Shown here: piece by piece, positions 1 to 5,558 of the stretch
Layout: each line of letters starts with the position of its first letter
How positions within the stretch are numbered: position 1 is the stretch's first letter
Source: Candidatus Didemnitutus sp.
GTDB taxonomy: Bacteria; Verrucomicrobiota; Verrucomicrobiia; Opitutales; Opitutaceae
Reading direction: 5' to 3'
DNA length: 6,394 nucleotides
Assembly (NCBI GenBank): GCA_030682505.1
Contig: JAUXOH010000080.1
Coordinates: 1-6,394, forward strand
Translations under genes and position numbers: made by a program
The notes under the pieces: model-generated
Databases searched by the model: none
The model's input: only the letters and a program-made list of their open reading frames with translations
Told to the model about the DNA's origin: nothing

Positions 1-525
1 TCCTTCGATTGGTTGAAAATCGAGGATGCCCAGTGGGTCTGGGAGGTTGTCGCGTGGACGGTGTTCGGCTTCCTCGCCAACACCTTGATTTCCCTCTTCA
101 AGCACTGCCGCGAACGCACCTACAGTGCGGATGAATTCCTGCTGATCTTTCCGAAGCTGGTGCTGGCGCCCTTGCTGTCGGTCGTGGTGGTGGCGTTGTG
201 GTCGTCGGGTATTTCCACCGCGCCGATCAATTACCTCAATCTGCCGGTTTTCCTGGTTTTTGCCTTCAGCTTGGGCTTCTGCACCGAACAACTCTACGTC
301 GCGGTGAAGGACATCACCGGTTGGTTCATCTCCCGCTTCGTCAAAGTCTCGGAAGACCGCGTGGCCGAGCTGGCGAAGAGCGTGCCCTACGTCTTCGTCA
401 ACCCGCCGCCCGCCGCCAGTGTCCCGCCCCCCGCGAATCTCAAACAGCTGCGCGAGCGGATCGACTCGGTCGCGAAGGCGGAATTTGAGCGCGGCACGGT
501 AACCCTGTCGTCCTCCACGTCATGA
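1..525 (+). CDS. Uncharacterised three-helix membrane protein, 5' end cut by window edge
   Basis: The reading frame is open from base 1 to the TGA at 523-525. A TTG at 13 could be a start, but the frame continues upstream of it (Ser-Phe-Asp-Trp) and no ribosome binding site is visible, so the true start is probably outside the window. Counting from that TTG, three hydrophobic stretches look like membrane helices: about residues 9-29, 43-64 and 74-98. A charged segment and a proline-rich stretch (VNPPPAASVPPP, about 129-140) follow, then a short helical tail with many charged residues. The last codons overlap the start of the next gene in an ATGA, so the two are probably translationally coupled. 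I do not recognise a family. The combination with a lipoprotein downstream suggests an envelope role, which is inference only. Confidence 0.75.
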   Translation, partial: SFDWLKIEDAQWVWEVVAWTVFGFLANTLISLFKHCRERTYSADEFLLIFPKLVLAPLLSVVVVALWSSGISTAPINYLNLPVFLVFAFSLGFCTEQLYVAVKDITGWFISRFVKVSEDRVAELAKSVPYVFVNPPPAASVPPPANLKQLRERIDSVAKAEFERGTVTLSSSTS

Positions 526-1628
526 AATCATCGTCTTCCTTGCTCCTTCGCCCGGGGTTCGTTGTCGCCCTGCTCGCCGTCGTTTTTCTGAGTGGCTGCT
601 ACAGTCGCAAGGAGGCCGCGCTGGTCACTGCCCGTCTGGGCGCAGCTTCCGAGAAAACAGGATTGCTCGTGACGAAACTGGCCGAGGCTGACGCCGACAA
701 CGTGAAGGCTTTGCAGGAATTGCACCAAGCCTTCCTCACGGCGCAACAACAGCGTGCGCTCGCGACGGTTGAACTGAAGCAGAATGAATTCCTGCAGGTC
801 ATCGGCACAAATGAGGCCGCCCTCTATCGTGACGTCGCCGAGGAGCGGGCCCGGTTTATCGGACTCTTTTTCACCCAAGTGAACGAATCGATGAAGCCGC
901 TGCGCGCCAAGGAAACGGAACTGGCGGCGGCGGCGGTCAAGGCAAAGAAGGCACGGGAGGAGTTCCCGAACGACAAGGATCGCCAACTCGCCTCTCTCCA
1001 AGCGGACGCGCAATATATCGCCTTGGCCTATTCCATCGCCCAGTTGGCGGGCGAGGCGGGACGCAGGGCCTATGCCGACGCGGACGAAGCGGTGGAGAAA
1101 GTAATGCAGGCAAGTGCGACCGCGGCGAATGACGCTCGCCAGAAAATCCGGGCGGCGGCCGAAAGCTCCCGGAGTAAGATCCGCGCCGCCACGCCGCCGG
1201 TGGCGAATCTGCCGGGACTTGGAACCGAAAGCTACAAGGCCCTGTCCGCATACGTGACCGCTGTGCGCGCCAGCAGTGACCAGTTTGCCCTCTATCTCCA
1301 GTCAAACAGCCTCGCGACCAACTCCTTCGCGGCGTCCTTCCTCAAGGGCTTCGGCGAGAACATCGTCGGCGCAGTGACCGACGGCCTCCAAGGCAAGGCG
1401 CCGAAGGCCTCCGAGGCCATCAAGGAAGCCAAGGACATCGGGAAGCTGCTGTATGGCGACGTCCTCGCGGACAACGACACCTACGGAAAGGCGATTCTTG
1501 AGCTGTTCGGAAGTCTGACTGAAAAGACCAAGGGCGATCTCTTGGCCAGCGCCCGCGCCACCGCCGAGAATTACATCACCAAACAGCTGACGATTTTGCA
1601 GGCAGACAAGCCTGCTCCGGCCAAGTAG
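522..1628 (+). CDS. Large alanine-rich, helical lipoprotein of unknown function
   Basis: This gene encodes 368 residues. The N terminus is a lipoprotein signal peptide: a Lys-2, a serine/leucine stretch with Arg-10, a hydrophobic core at about 13-23, and the lipobox L23-S24-G25-C26, so Cys26 should be acylated and membrane anchored. The residue after it is Tyr, not Asp, so there is no classical inner-membrane retention signal. The mature part is rich in Ala, Glu, Lys and Gln, has almost no cysteine, and reads as long helices or coiled coil (about 30-225). A break around TPPVANLPGLG (about 224-234) leads to a second helical region. The start is fixed by the ATGA overlap with the upstream membrane protein gene and by the signal peptide, although no Shine-Dalgarno sequence is visible. 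It most likely forms an operon with both neighbours. I do not recognise the family, and a structural or periplasmic scaffold role is only a guess. Confidence 0.85.
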   Translation: MKSSSSLLLRPGFVVALLAVVFLSGCYSRKEAALVTARLGAASEKTGLLVTKLAEADADNVKALQELHQAFLTAQQQRALATVELKQNEFLQVIGTNEAALYRDVAEERARFIGLFFTQVNESMKPLRAKETELAAAAVKAKKAREEFPNDKDRQLASLQADAQYIALAYSIAQLAGEAGRRAYADADEAVEKVMQASATAANDARQKIRAAAESSRSKIRAATPPVANLPGLGTESYKALSAYVTAVRASSDQFALYLQSNSLATNSFAASFLKGFGENIVGAVTDGLQGKAPKASEAIKEAKDIGKLLYGDVLADNDTYGKAILELFGSLTEKTKGDLLASARATAENYITKQLTILQADKPAPAK

Positions 1629-1650
1629 TTGGCATCAACCACACCCCGCC

Positions 1651-2151
1651 ATGTCCCAGACCCCGTCGCGACCCCAAATCGATCTCAATGCCCGCCACCC
1701 GGAGATCATGCTCCGGCACCTGCCGCCCGATGTTCACGCCACCGTCGAGCAGGTATCGGCCAACGTCAGTCAATCGCTCGACAAGCTCTTCGGGGAATTC
1801 AAGGACAACATCGACGCGAAGGCCGCCGAGTTCGCCAACGGCATTTTGCCGGCCGACCTGGAGAAACAGCTGGATGGTATCGCCGAAGACTACGCGAAGG
1901 AACTGGCCGCTGGCTTCACGACGGAATTTGGCAACCTGCAGGCTGCCTTGACCAAGGCGAAAAAGTCGGCGAGCGACGCGGGTGTTGCGGCGGCCGCGGT
2001 GCAGCAGGATGTTGCCGCACTGAGCGAGAGCGTGGCCGCGCTGGAGAAGAAACTTGGCGACATGCACGCGAAGCTGAAGGCCTTCGGCGGCAAGTCGGCC
2101 CGCGTGATCGTGGGCGGCGCGGTGAAATATGTCACCGGCGGGCTGCTGTGA
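1651..2151 (+). CDS. Small helical/coiled-coil protein, unknown function
   Basis: The gene encodes 166 residues and starts 22 bases after the lipoprotein stop. It has no signal peptide and no cysteine. The first 25 residues are polar and proline-containing (MSQTPSRPQIDLNARHPEIM). Residues about 28-90 form amphipathic helices. Residues about 95-145 look like a coiled coil with Ala/Val/Leu heptads (QQDVAALSESVAALEKKLGD). The C terminus is short, glycine-rich and hydrophobic (GGKSARVIVGGAVKYVTGGLL minus its last residues) and could contact a membrane. Its overall character (small, soluble, amphipathic, Ala-rich) resembles phasin-like or apolipoprotein-like helical proteins, but no family motif supports that. 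The ATG at 1651 is preceded by a C-rich leader and not by a Shine-Dalgarno sequence. A longer frame over the same bases (1629-2174) is arginine-rich and looks like a shadow. Confidence 0.75.
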   Translation: MSQTPSRPQIDLNARHPEIMLRHLPPDVHATVEQVSANVSQSLDKLFGEFKDNIDAKAAEFANGILPADLEKQLDGIAEDYAKELAAGFTTEFGNLQAALTKAKKSASDAGVAAAAVQQDVAALSESVAALEKKLGDMHAKLKAFGGKSARVIVGGAVKYVTGGLL

Positions 2152-2170
2152 TGGCAGGCGGCGGTGCGGT

Positions 2171-2887
2171 CTAGTCGCCGGCTGGATGCGGGAAGGCGAG
2201 GCAGGACTCGGGAAACGCGCGTTTCCGCTGCAGCCAGCGCACGCGGCACAGGCTGTTGGTGAGCGCTTCGTGCAGGGCTGACCCAAAGTCGTAGGCGCGG
2301 TCATCGTAGCCCGCGGCCTCGATTGCCGCGTCCATGCCGAGCATCACCGCGAACATCCGCGCCCGCAGCACAGGGATGTAATCCGGACTCGGGTCAACGT
2401 CGGGATCGGCCACATGCGCGGTGCAGATCTCGGCATTGTTGGAGTGGTGCGCCCGGCAGATCTCGGGCCGGCCGGCGTAGACGGTGCAACTGCCATCGCG
2501 CAGCAGCGAGCAGGGCTGCATCAGCCGGGAACGTGCTTCCTCGTCGAGCCCGGCCACGCTCGCGCGCCGTGCCGCGGTCCGCTCGATCACGCCGGCGAGG
2601 TCGGCCGGGGAGAAGTTCAGCTGGATGAACTCGGCGGTGTAGAACACCTCGTGCGCCTGCACGTCCACGGGCACGCTGCAGCAGATGCCGCATCCGGCAC
2701 AACACGCGACCTTCGCCAACTCTTTGGCCGGCGTCTCCGTGTAGGTTTGCTCGAGCTTCTGCAGTCCCCAACCGACCGCCGCGAGCATCTCCACCGGTCC
2801 ACTGACCGAACGCAGGCGCTGCGCCATCCCTTGGGTGGTATCGGCGTAGAGCTGCTGACGTTGTTTTTCGAGGGCCGGGGAGAACAT
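2171..2887 (-). CDS. YkgJ-family cysteine-cluster (CxxCxxCC) protein
   Basis: The protein has 238 residues from the ATG at 2887. The diagnostic cluster is C63-A-G-C66-G-I-C69-C70, directly preceded by an extra C62. The rest of the family pattern follows: P125-C126 in QPCSLL, C134 in DGSCTVY, then R140-P141 and C144-R145 in GRPEICRAH. This is the putative metal-chelating domain (PF03692, UPF0153/YkgJ type), thought to bind zinc or iron; the biochemical role is not established. About 60 helical residues precede the cluster and about 90 follow the last motif cysteine, with a further C155 (AEICTAH). There is no signal peptide, so it is probably cytosolic. The frame stays open far upstream, to about 3469, but that extension is low-complexity Arg/Pro sequence lying under the divergent hydrolase gene. 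MFSPALEKQRQQL is therefore the natural start. The stop lies 19 bases from the stop of the convergent helical-protein gene. Confidence 0.88.
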   Translation of the reverse strand: MFSPALEKQRQQLYADTTQGMAQRLRSVSGPVEMLAAVGWGLQKLEQTYTETPAKELAKVACCAGCGICCSVPVDVQAHEVFYTAEFIQLNFSPADLAGVIERTAARRASVAGLDEEARSRLMQPCSLLRDGSCTVYAGRPEICRAHHSNNAEICTAHVADPDVDPSPDYIPVLRARMFAVMLGMDAAIEAAGYDDRAYDFGSALHEALTNSLCRVRWLQRKRAFPESCLAFPHPAGD

Positions 2888-2955
2888 GATGACCCGCCCA
2901 TCGCCGCACGACCGGCCGCAAACCGCGACAAAAATTCCCGCGAGCGATCGTCCGT

Positions 2956-2979
2956 CGACCCGCAGGGTCGTTTTGTTGT
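2956..2979 (+). terminator. Terminator-like hairpin in the hydrolase leader
   Basis: CGACCC (2956-2961) pairs perfectly with GGGTCG (2965-2970) around a three-base GCA loop. The stem is followed on the plus strand by TTTTGTTGT (7 T of 9). This has the form of an intrinsic terminator, although the stem is only six pairs. No plus-strand gene ends just upstream. If real, it would act on the hydrolase transcript as an attenuator, or stop antisense readthrough from under the YkgJ gene. It could equally be a palindromic operator. Confidence 0.35.
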
Positions 2980-2989
2980 CGGGCTGCAA

Positions 2990-3009
2990 CCGGACGCGGG
3001 CCGGACGCG
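2990..3009 (+). repeat. Short direct repeat CCGGACGCG, two copies 11 bases apart
   Basis: CCGGACGCG occurs at 2990-2998 and again at 3001-3009, a spacing of 11 bases or about one helical turn, in the leader of the hydrolase gene. The spacing would suit a DNA-binding protein contacting one face of the helix. In such GC-rich DNA a chance repeat is also plausible. Confidence 0.3.
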
Positions 3010-3037
3010 TCATCCCCGTAACGCCTCCTTGCCCCCC

Positions 3038-3829
3038 ATGAAACCCTCGCTTCGTTTGCTTCTGCCCTTGCTCTGTCTGGCCGCGGTGAACGCGGCCGGG
3101 GCGGCGGGGGAGCTGTCGCGTCGCGAGTGGATCGTTGATGGCGTGCCGCGGGTGGGGTTGGTGCACACTCCCGCCGGTCGCGCCGCAGGCCCGGTTCCGG
3201 TGGTCTTTGTCTTTCACGGCCACGGGGGCTCGATGCGCCAGGTGGCGCGGGCGGCCCCGGTGCACGAACTGTGGCCGGACGCACTCGTGGTCTATTTGCA
3301 AGGGCTGCCGACTCCCGGCCGGCTGACCGATCCCAAGGGGGAAAGAAGTGGCTGGCAGGCCGGACCCGGCGACCAGCACGATCGCGATCTGAAGTTTTTC
3401 GACACGGTGCTGCAGGACCTGCGGCGCCAGCATGCCGTCGATGCGAAACGCATCTACGCCACGGGCCATTCCAACGGCGGCTCCTTCACCTATTTGCTTT
3501 GGGCGACGCGCCGCGAAGTCTTCGCGGCCTTCGGACCGTCGGGCTCACTCGCGAGCCACGATTATCCGCCTCTCCAGCCTGCGCCCGTGATTCACATTGC
3601 AGGGGAGAAGGACGAACTCGTGCGCTTTGCGTGGCAGCAGCAGATGATCCAACAACTGCTGCGCACCAACGAATGCGGGCCGGGGCAACCGGCCGGTGAG
3701 GGCGTCACGCTCTACCCCTCAAAAATCGGAGCGCCGGTGAAAACCTACCTCACCGCCGGCGGACACCAGTATCCGACGTCGGCGACGCGGTTGATCGTGG
3801 AGTTTTTCCAGCAACAGCGGCGACCCTAG
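3038..3829 (+). CDS. Exported alpha/beta hydrolase, PHB depolymerase / feruloyl esterase-like (LpqC type)
   Basis: The protein has 263 residues. It begins with a Sec signal peptide (Lys-2, Arg-6, hydrophobic core about 7-18, small residues NAAGAAG at 18-24), so the enzyme should be exported. The fold is that of esterases acting on polyhydroxyalkanoates or on aromatic (feruloyl) esters. The oxyanion motif H60-G-H-G-G64 is present. The nucleophile elbow is G143-H-S145-N-G147. The likely acid is D192 in GEKDELV, and the catalytic histidine is H243 in GGHQYP. The stretch GWQAGPGD (105-112) and the DAKRIYATGHSNGG context are typical of this group. At 263 residues it is a single compact domain with no extra substrate-binding domain. 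The start was chosen for the signal peptide; the frame is open further upstream but lies antisense to the YkgJ gene. Its stop overlaps that of the convergent dioxygenase gene. The exact substrate cannot be told from sequence; acetyl-xylan or another ester is also possible. Confidence 0.88.
   Translation: MKPSLRLLLPLLCLAAVNAAGAAGELSRREWIVDGVPRVGLVHTPAGRAAGPVPVVFVFHGHGGSMRQVARAAPVHELWPDALVVYLQGLPTPGRLTDPKGERSGWQAGPGDQHDRDLKFFDTVLQDLRRQHAVDAKRIYATGHSNGGSFTYLLWATRREVFAAFGPSGSLASHDYPPLQPAPVIHIAGEKDELVRFAWQQQMIQQLLRTNECGPGQPAGEGVTLYPSKIGAPVKTYLTAGGHQYPTSATRLIVEFFQQQRRP
3826..3829. other. Palindromic CTAG supplying stop codons for both convergent genes
   Basis: The hydrolase ends with TAG at 3827-3829 on the plus strand. 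The dioxygenase ends with TAG on the minus strand, complementary to CTA at 3826-3828. The two coding regions therefore overlap by four bases tail to tail, leaving no intergenic space for a terminator between them. Confidence 0.85.
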
Positions 3830-4617
3830 CGGGGCCGAGGGAGACCGATTTTCGCCGAGATTTCCAACGGCCCGTCGTCATTCCACGCCGGCCGCAGCAG
3901 CAGGCCGGTGGCATGCTGGTAGTCGTGCAACACCACGTCGTTTTGCGGCGTGAACGGGCAGGGACCATGGCGCGTGTAGGGCTCGTAGGTCCGGTAGATC
4001 AGGTCGCAGAACGCCGGATCAAAGTAGAACTGGCTGGTCAGCTCGACGCGATCGGCCGTGAAGATCTTGAAATGAAGATGGGGGGCCCGCGGTTCATGCC
4101 ATCCCGGGAAGATCGTGGAAAAAGACACCTTGCCCTGGGCGTCGCTCACCTGTGCGCCGCGCAGGAAGCGTTTTTCATTCACCGGGGGAACCGGCTGGGC
4201 ATCACGGCCGACGAGCCGGAACGTCCGCCAAAGGTCGTGGGCGATGTCCTCGGGGTAGCCGCTGTAGACACCCTCGGCGTCACACTGCCAGATTTCGACG
4301 ACGGCGCCCTCGATCGGCGCGCAATGGGGCGCATGGACGAGTTGCAATTGGAGTTCGAGTTCCTTGCCGACGCGGTCTTCCCGGAGGTCGCTGCGCTCAG
4401 GCGCGGGAATGAAGAACGGCCCCTCCGGCTGCGCGGCGGTGAGCACGCACAGATCACTCGTCACCCGGGGTGCGGCGGTGAGGTTGAGCGCGTCGTTGCT
4501 GGTCCGCCGCACGGCCCAGCCAATCAGGCTGTTCCGTTTGACCCAGGCGGTGAGCCCGGCGAGGGCCGCGGCACCGAGGGCGCCCAAAATGAACTGCCGT
4601 CGCGTCGGTTTCTGCAT
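3826..4617 (-). CDS. Tat-exported intradiol ring-cleavage dioxygenase with an atypical iron-ligand position
   Basis: The protein has 263 residues from the ATG at 4617. Its N terminus is a twin-arginine signal, T5-R6-R7-Q8-F9-I10 followed by an alanine/leucine-rich stretch to about residue 25, so a folded metalloprotein would be exported or membrane anchored. The body matches the intradiol dioxygenases (catechol / protocatechuate 3,4-dioxygenase superfamily, non-heme Fe(III)): EGPFFIP (65-71), RSDLRED (75-81), GAVVEIWQCDAEGVYSGY (104-121), FLRGAQVSDAQGKVSFSTI (151-169) and PHLHFK (179-184). Expected ligands present are Tyr118, His180 and His182, and Arg177 fits the conserved active-site arginine. 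The second tyrosine of the usual PGWY motif is His174 (PGWH, codon CAT at 4096-4098). Activity may therefore be altered. An ATG at 4734 would add 39 basic residues ahead of the Tat signal, which is unlikely. No Shine-Dalgarno sequence is visible. The aromatic substrate is unknown. Confidence 0.9.
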   Translation of the reverse strand: MQKPTRRQFILGALGAAALAGLTAWVKRNSLIGWAVRRTSNDALNLTAAPRVTSDLCVLTAAQPEGPFFIPAPERSDLREDRVGKELELQLQLVHAPHCAPIEGAVVEIWQCDAEGVYSGYPEDIAHDLWRTFRLVGRDAQPVPPVNEKRFLRGAQVSDAQGKVSFSTIFPGWHEPRAPHLHFKIFTADRVELTSQFYFDPAFCDLIYRTYEPYTRHGPCPFTPQNDVVLHDYQHATGLLLRPAWNDDGPLEISAKIGLPRPR

Positions 4618-4620
4618 GAG

Positions 4621-4758
4621 CAAGGTTTTGATCGGGGCTGGCCGCCGGGGTGCAGGCACGCGTTTCCTAGTTTCACCTCTCCGGCACGACAAGCAGACTT
4701 TCCCGGTGGCACGGGGTGATGACTTGAAAAGCAACGTGCCGGGTCCACTAAAACCTTG
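4621..4758. repeat. Two nested inverted repeats around a divergent promoter region
   Basis: The outer arms are CAAGGTTTT (4621-4629) and AAAACCTTG (4750-4758), perfect over nine bases. The inner arms are CCGGCACG (4681-4688) and CGTGCCGG (4735-4742), perfect over eight bases. The arms are far apart (120 and 46 bases), so they fit paired regulator sites better than a single hairpin. Both pairs lie in the 179-base space between two divergent gene starts. No known regulator motif is recognised. Confidence 0.35.
4724..4754 (+). promoter_or_regulatory. Weak sigma-70-like promoter candidate for the creatininase-family gene
   Basis: TTGAAA (4724-4729) is a 5 of 6 match to the -35 consensus. TAAAAC (4749-4754) is a 4 of 6 match to -10, but the spacer is 19 bases instead of 17. 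The inner and outer inverted-repeat arms cover the spacer and the -10. This is the best match I see in the region, and it is weak. Confidence 0.25.
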
Positions 4759-4796
4759 GCCCGAGGGTTGGGCGCGGCATCGTGGGCGGCACTCGC

Positions 4797-5519
4797 ATGA
4801 CTCAACCCACGTCCACTGCCACCTGGGGCCGCTATGAATTGCTGATGCCCGCTGAGATTGAGGCGATCTTCGCCGAGCATCCGATCGCTTACCTGCCGTG
4901 GGGTGCGCTGGAATACCACGGGAAGCACGCCGCCGTCGGGCTCGACGGCCTCAAGGCCCACGGCTTGTGCGCCGCGCTCGCGCAGGCCGCCGGCGGTCTG
5001 GTGCTGCCGCCCGTCTACATCGCGGCGAACACGATGAAGGGCGTGAAGGAGTTGAACCACAAACGCCATTCGCTCGATTTCAGTGAGGGCACGCTGCGCG
5101 TGCTCGTGCGCGAACACCTCGACCAGTTGGCCGACGAGCAATTCCGCGTCATCTTCGTTCTCTGCGGACACGTCGGCCAGCCGCACTACGACATCGTCAA
5201 GGACGAGGCGCGGCAGTTCAACGCGCGCCAGTCCGCCACGCGCGCCATTGCCACCTCGGAAACCGATCTCGTGTCGCCCGATCTCGTGATCGTGAACCAC
5301 GCCGCGCTCGGCGAAATTTCCTTTTTGCTGCACACGCACCCGGAATGCGTCGATCTCGGACGCCTGCCCGCCGACCGCGTGCCGACCGTCGAGCAGGATG
5401 CCGTCTGGGGCCCCGATCCGCGTGCCGCCACCGCCGAGAAAGGCCGCCGCTACACCGCGGCCTTTGTCACCGCGGCGCATCAGCTCGTCACCACGACCCT
5501 CGCGGAGCTGGCCCGCTAG
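4797..5519 (+). CDS. Creatininase-family metal-dependent amidohydrolase
   Basis: The protein has 240 residues from the ATG at 4797. The family (creatinine amidohydrolase and relatives such as MftE and ArfB-type hydrolases) opens cyclic or linear amides with two divalent metals. The first metal motif is plain: LPWGALEYHGKHAAVGLD (33-50), giving E39, H41 and D50 with the same 2- and 9-residue spacing as E34, H36 and D45 of Pseudomonas creatininase. H125 lies in CGHVGQ (123-128), where many relatives have NGHGGN. A second conserved block is HAALGEISFLLHTHPECVDL (168-187), comparable to the HAGE.ETS block. There is no signal peptide, so it is cytosolic. A GTG at 4782 would add five residues; ATG is preferred. 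The length is normal for the family. An aldo/keto reductase gene follows 39 bases on with no terminator visible, so an operon is likely. The substrate cannot be assigned; most bacterial members of this family do not act on creatinine. Confidence 0.88.
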   Translation: MTQPTSTATWGRYELLMPAEIEAIFAEHPIAYLPWGALEYHGKHAAVGLDGLKAHGLCAALAQAAGGLVLPPVYIAANTMKGVKELNHKRHSLDFSEGTLRVLVREHLDQLADEQFRVIFVLCGHVGQPHYDIVKDEARQFNARQSATRAIATSETDLVSPDLVIVNHAALGEISFLLHTHPECVDLGRLPADRVPTVEQDAVWGPDPRAATAEKGRRYTAAFVTAAHQLVTTTLAELAR

Positions 5520-5558
5520 GCCGCGGGCGTTCACCGTTCACCTCTCCGTTTTTCTCCC

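Larger units (their letters stand above)
2888..3037. promoter_or_regulatory. Divergent intergenic region between the YkgJ gene and the exported hydrolase gene
   Basis: These 150 non-coding bases separate two gene starts pointing away from each other, so they should hold both promoters. I see no good -35/-10 pair for either direction. A hairpin followed by a T-rich run (2956-2979) and a 9-base direct repeat (2990-3009) lie inside it, on the hydrolase side. The bases just before the hydrolase ATG are C/T rich (13 of 15 at 3023-3037) with no Shine-Dalgarno sequence. The YkgJ start has only a GGGCGGG on its own strand a few bases upstream, a poor match to a binding site. Confidence 0.5.
4618..4796. 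promoter_or_regulatory. Divergent intergenic region between the dioxygenase and creatininase-family genes
   Basis: These 179 non-coding bases lie between two gene starts pointing in opposite directions and should carry both promoters. They contain two nested inverted repeats and one weak promoter-like match toward the creatininase-family gene, each listed separately. The bases before the minus-strand dioxygenase start are C-rich and lack a Shine-Dalgarno sequence. Before the creatininase ATG a GGGCGG lies about ten bases upstream and may serve weakly. Confidence 0.55.

Noticed and set aside
2152..2170. Possible bidirectional terminator between the convergent helical-protein and YkgJ genes
   Set aside because: Only 19 bases separate the stops, with no T tract on either strand and no stable symmetric stem.
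1629..2174. 181-codon plus-strand frame overlapping the small helical protein
   Set aside because: Its product is Arg/Gly-rich and compositionally odd, while the frame starting at 1651 gives a regular amphipathic helical protein.
2414..3037. Upstream in-frame extension of the hydrolase
   Set aside because: It is antisense to the YkgJ gene, and the internal ATG at 3038 begins a proper signal peptide, which must be N-terminal.
2888..3469. Upstream in-frame extension of the YkgJ-family protein
   Set aside because: The extension overlaps the divergent hydrolase, is low-complexity, and the natural start at 2887 gives a sensible protein.
4618..4734. Alternative start of the dioxygenase at 4734
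   Set aside because: It would put 39 basic residues before the twin-arginine signal; Tat signals sit at the N terminus.
4524..5534. 336-codon minus-strand open frame across the creatininase-family gene
   Set aside because: It lies opposite a gene with clear family motifs, is rich in Arg/Gly without domain features, and reuses the start of the dioxygenase in another frame. Long antisense frames are expected in GC-rich DNA.
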